This document shows, piece after piece, positions 63,925 through 64,000 of a stretch of DNA of 64,000 nt. The position numbers and the translations under genes are program-made. Within the stretch, counting starts at the first letter, position 1, and every line of letters starts with the position of its first letter. The notes beneath the pieces were generated by a model, which saw only the letters and a program-made list of their open reading frames with translations, did not search any database and was not told where the DNA came from. The DNA comes from Buttiauxella gaviniae ATCC 51604 (lineage in GTDB: Bacteria > Pseudomonadota > Gammaproteobacteria > Enterobacterales > Enterobacteriaceae): assembly GCF_001654835.1 (NCBI RefSeq), contig NZ_LXEP01000004.1, positions 124,001-188,000 on the forward strand. The letters are read 5' to 3'.

Positions 63925-64000
63925 TTAATAAGCCCTTTCATCCCAAATACTGTAACCCGAAGTTCCCGCAGAATGATGTTTCCAGGTAATATCTCGATAG
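63925..64000 (-). CDS. C-terminus of an Hcp (TssD) family type VI protein (window edge)
   Basis: The last 24 codons are present, reading YRDITWKHHSAGTSGYSIWD and then ERAY before TAA. The ITW-x-H-x3-GTSGYS-W ending is characteristic, from memory, of enterobacterial Hcp-family tube proteins. Hcp rings form the T6SS tube and can carry small effectors in their lumen. The rest of the gene lies beyond base 64000. Confidence 0.7.
   Translation of the reverse strand, partial: YRDITWKHHSAGTSGYSIWDERAY

Overview
The window is chromosomal DNA of an enterobacterium of the Escherichia/Salmonella type (family Enterobacteriaceae). This rests on near-E. coli-like proteins and gene order: yecR-ftnA, yecA, the tRNA trio leuZ-cysT-glyW, pgsA-uvrC-uvrY-yecF-sdiA, tcyN-tcyL-dcyD-tcyJ, fliZ-fliA, fliC, fliDST, amyA, yedD, fliE and fliFGHI. 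The genus cannot be fixed from sequence alone. The combination of scsABCD and ttrRSBCA with this flagellar locus would suit a Buttiauxella/Kluyvera/Citrobacter-like genome (inference only).

Layout. 1-1.5 kb: the first 37 codons of a chemotaxis receptor under a sigma28 promoter, the lipoprotein gene yecR, and ferritin ftnA. 1.8-17.1 kb: an accessory exopolysaccharide (EPS) locus. Two genes are on the plus strand (a beta-propeller-like GINT1_N-type protein and galE). Eleven minus-strand genes run from an initiating phosphoglycosyltransferase through an outer-membrane beta-barrel, a short OPX protein, a Wzc-like co-polymerase with a decayed kinase, flippase, polymerase and three glycosyltransferases, to a small membrane protein and a secreted DUF4832-type putative glycoside hydrolase. 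17.4-21.2 kb: yecA (lacking its usual SEC-C tail) and a PdeF-like c-di-GMP phosphodiesterase beside the EPS locus. 21.2-21.8 kb: a run of hairpins (possible C4-like RNA remnant) and three tRNAs. 22-27.6 kb: the nitrogen/sulfur LysR pair cbl and nac (nac with a textbook sigma54 promoter and NtrC site) and the scsABCD thiol/copper-tolerance genes. 27.8-39.3 kb: two identical tRNA-Asn genes in direct orientation bracket a broken P4-type integrase, the tetrathionate respiration genes ttrRS/ttrBCA, amn and an M24 aminopeptidase gene. 39.3-48.5 kb: ldtA, pgsA, uvrC, uvrY, yecF, sdiA and the cystine transporter genes with D-cysteine desulfhydrase.

48.6-62.8 kb is the flagellar locus. fliZ and fliA are separated by an ERIC element, and a second ERIC element supplies the last ~36 codons of fliZ. 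fliC and fliD are divergent, each with a clear sigma28 promoter. fliST, amyA and yedD follow, then a hexapeptide acyltransferase insert, fliE, and fliFGHI. Where fliJ should follow fliI, a convergent type VI secretion cargo module begins instead: the tail of an Hcp gene (cut by the window edge), a lytic-transglycosylase-like putative effector, and a two-TM membrane protein (putative immunity) split by a one-base change in a run of seven T.

The most notable items are the Hcp/transglycosylase module sitting in the fliI-fliJ gap, the frameshifted partner gene, the ERIC-built FliZ tail, and an EPS machine combining a short OPX with a beta-barrel and a Wzc-like protein lacking the P-loop lysine and the tyrosine tail. 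Long perfect inverted repeats also lie upstream of the EPS operon, the phosphodiesterase gene and uvrY.
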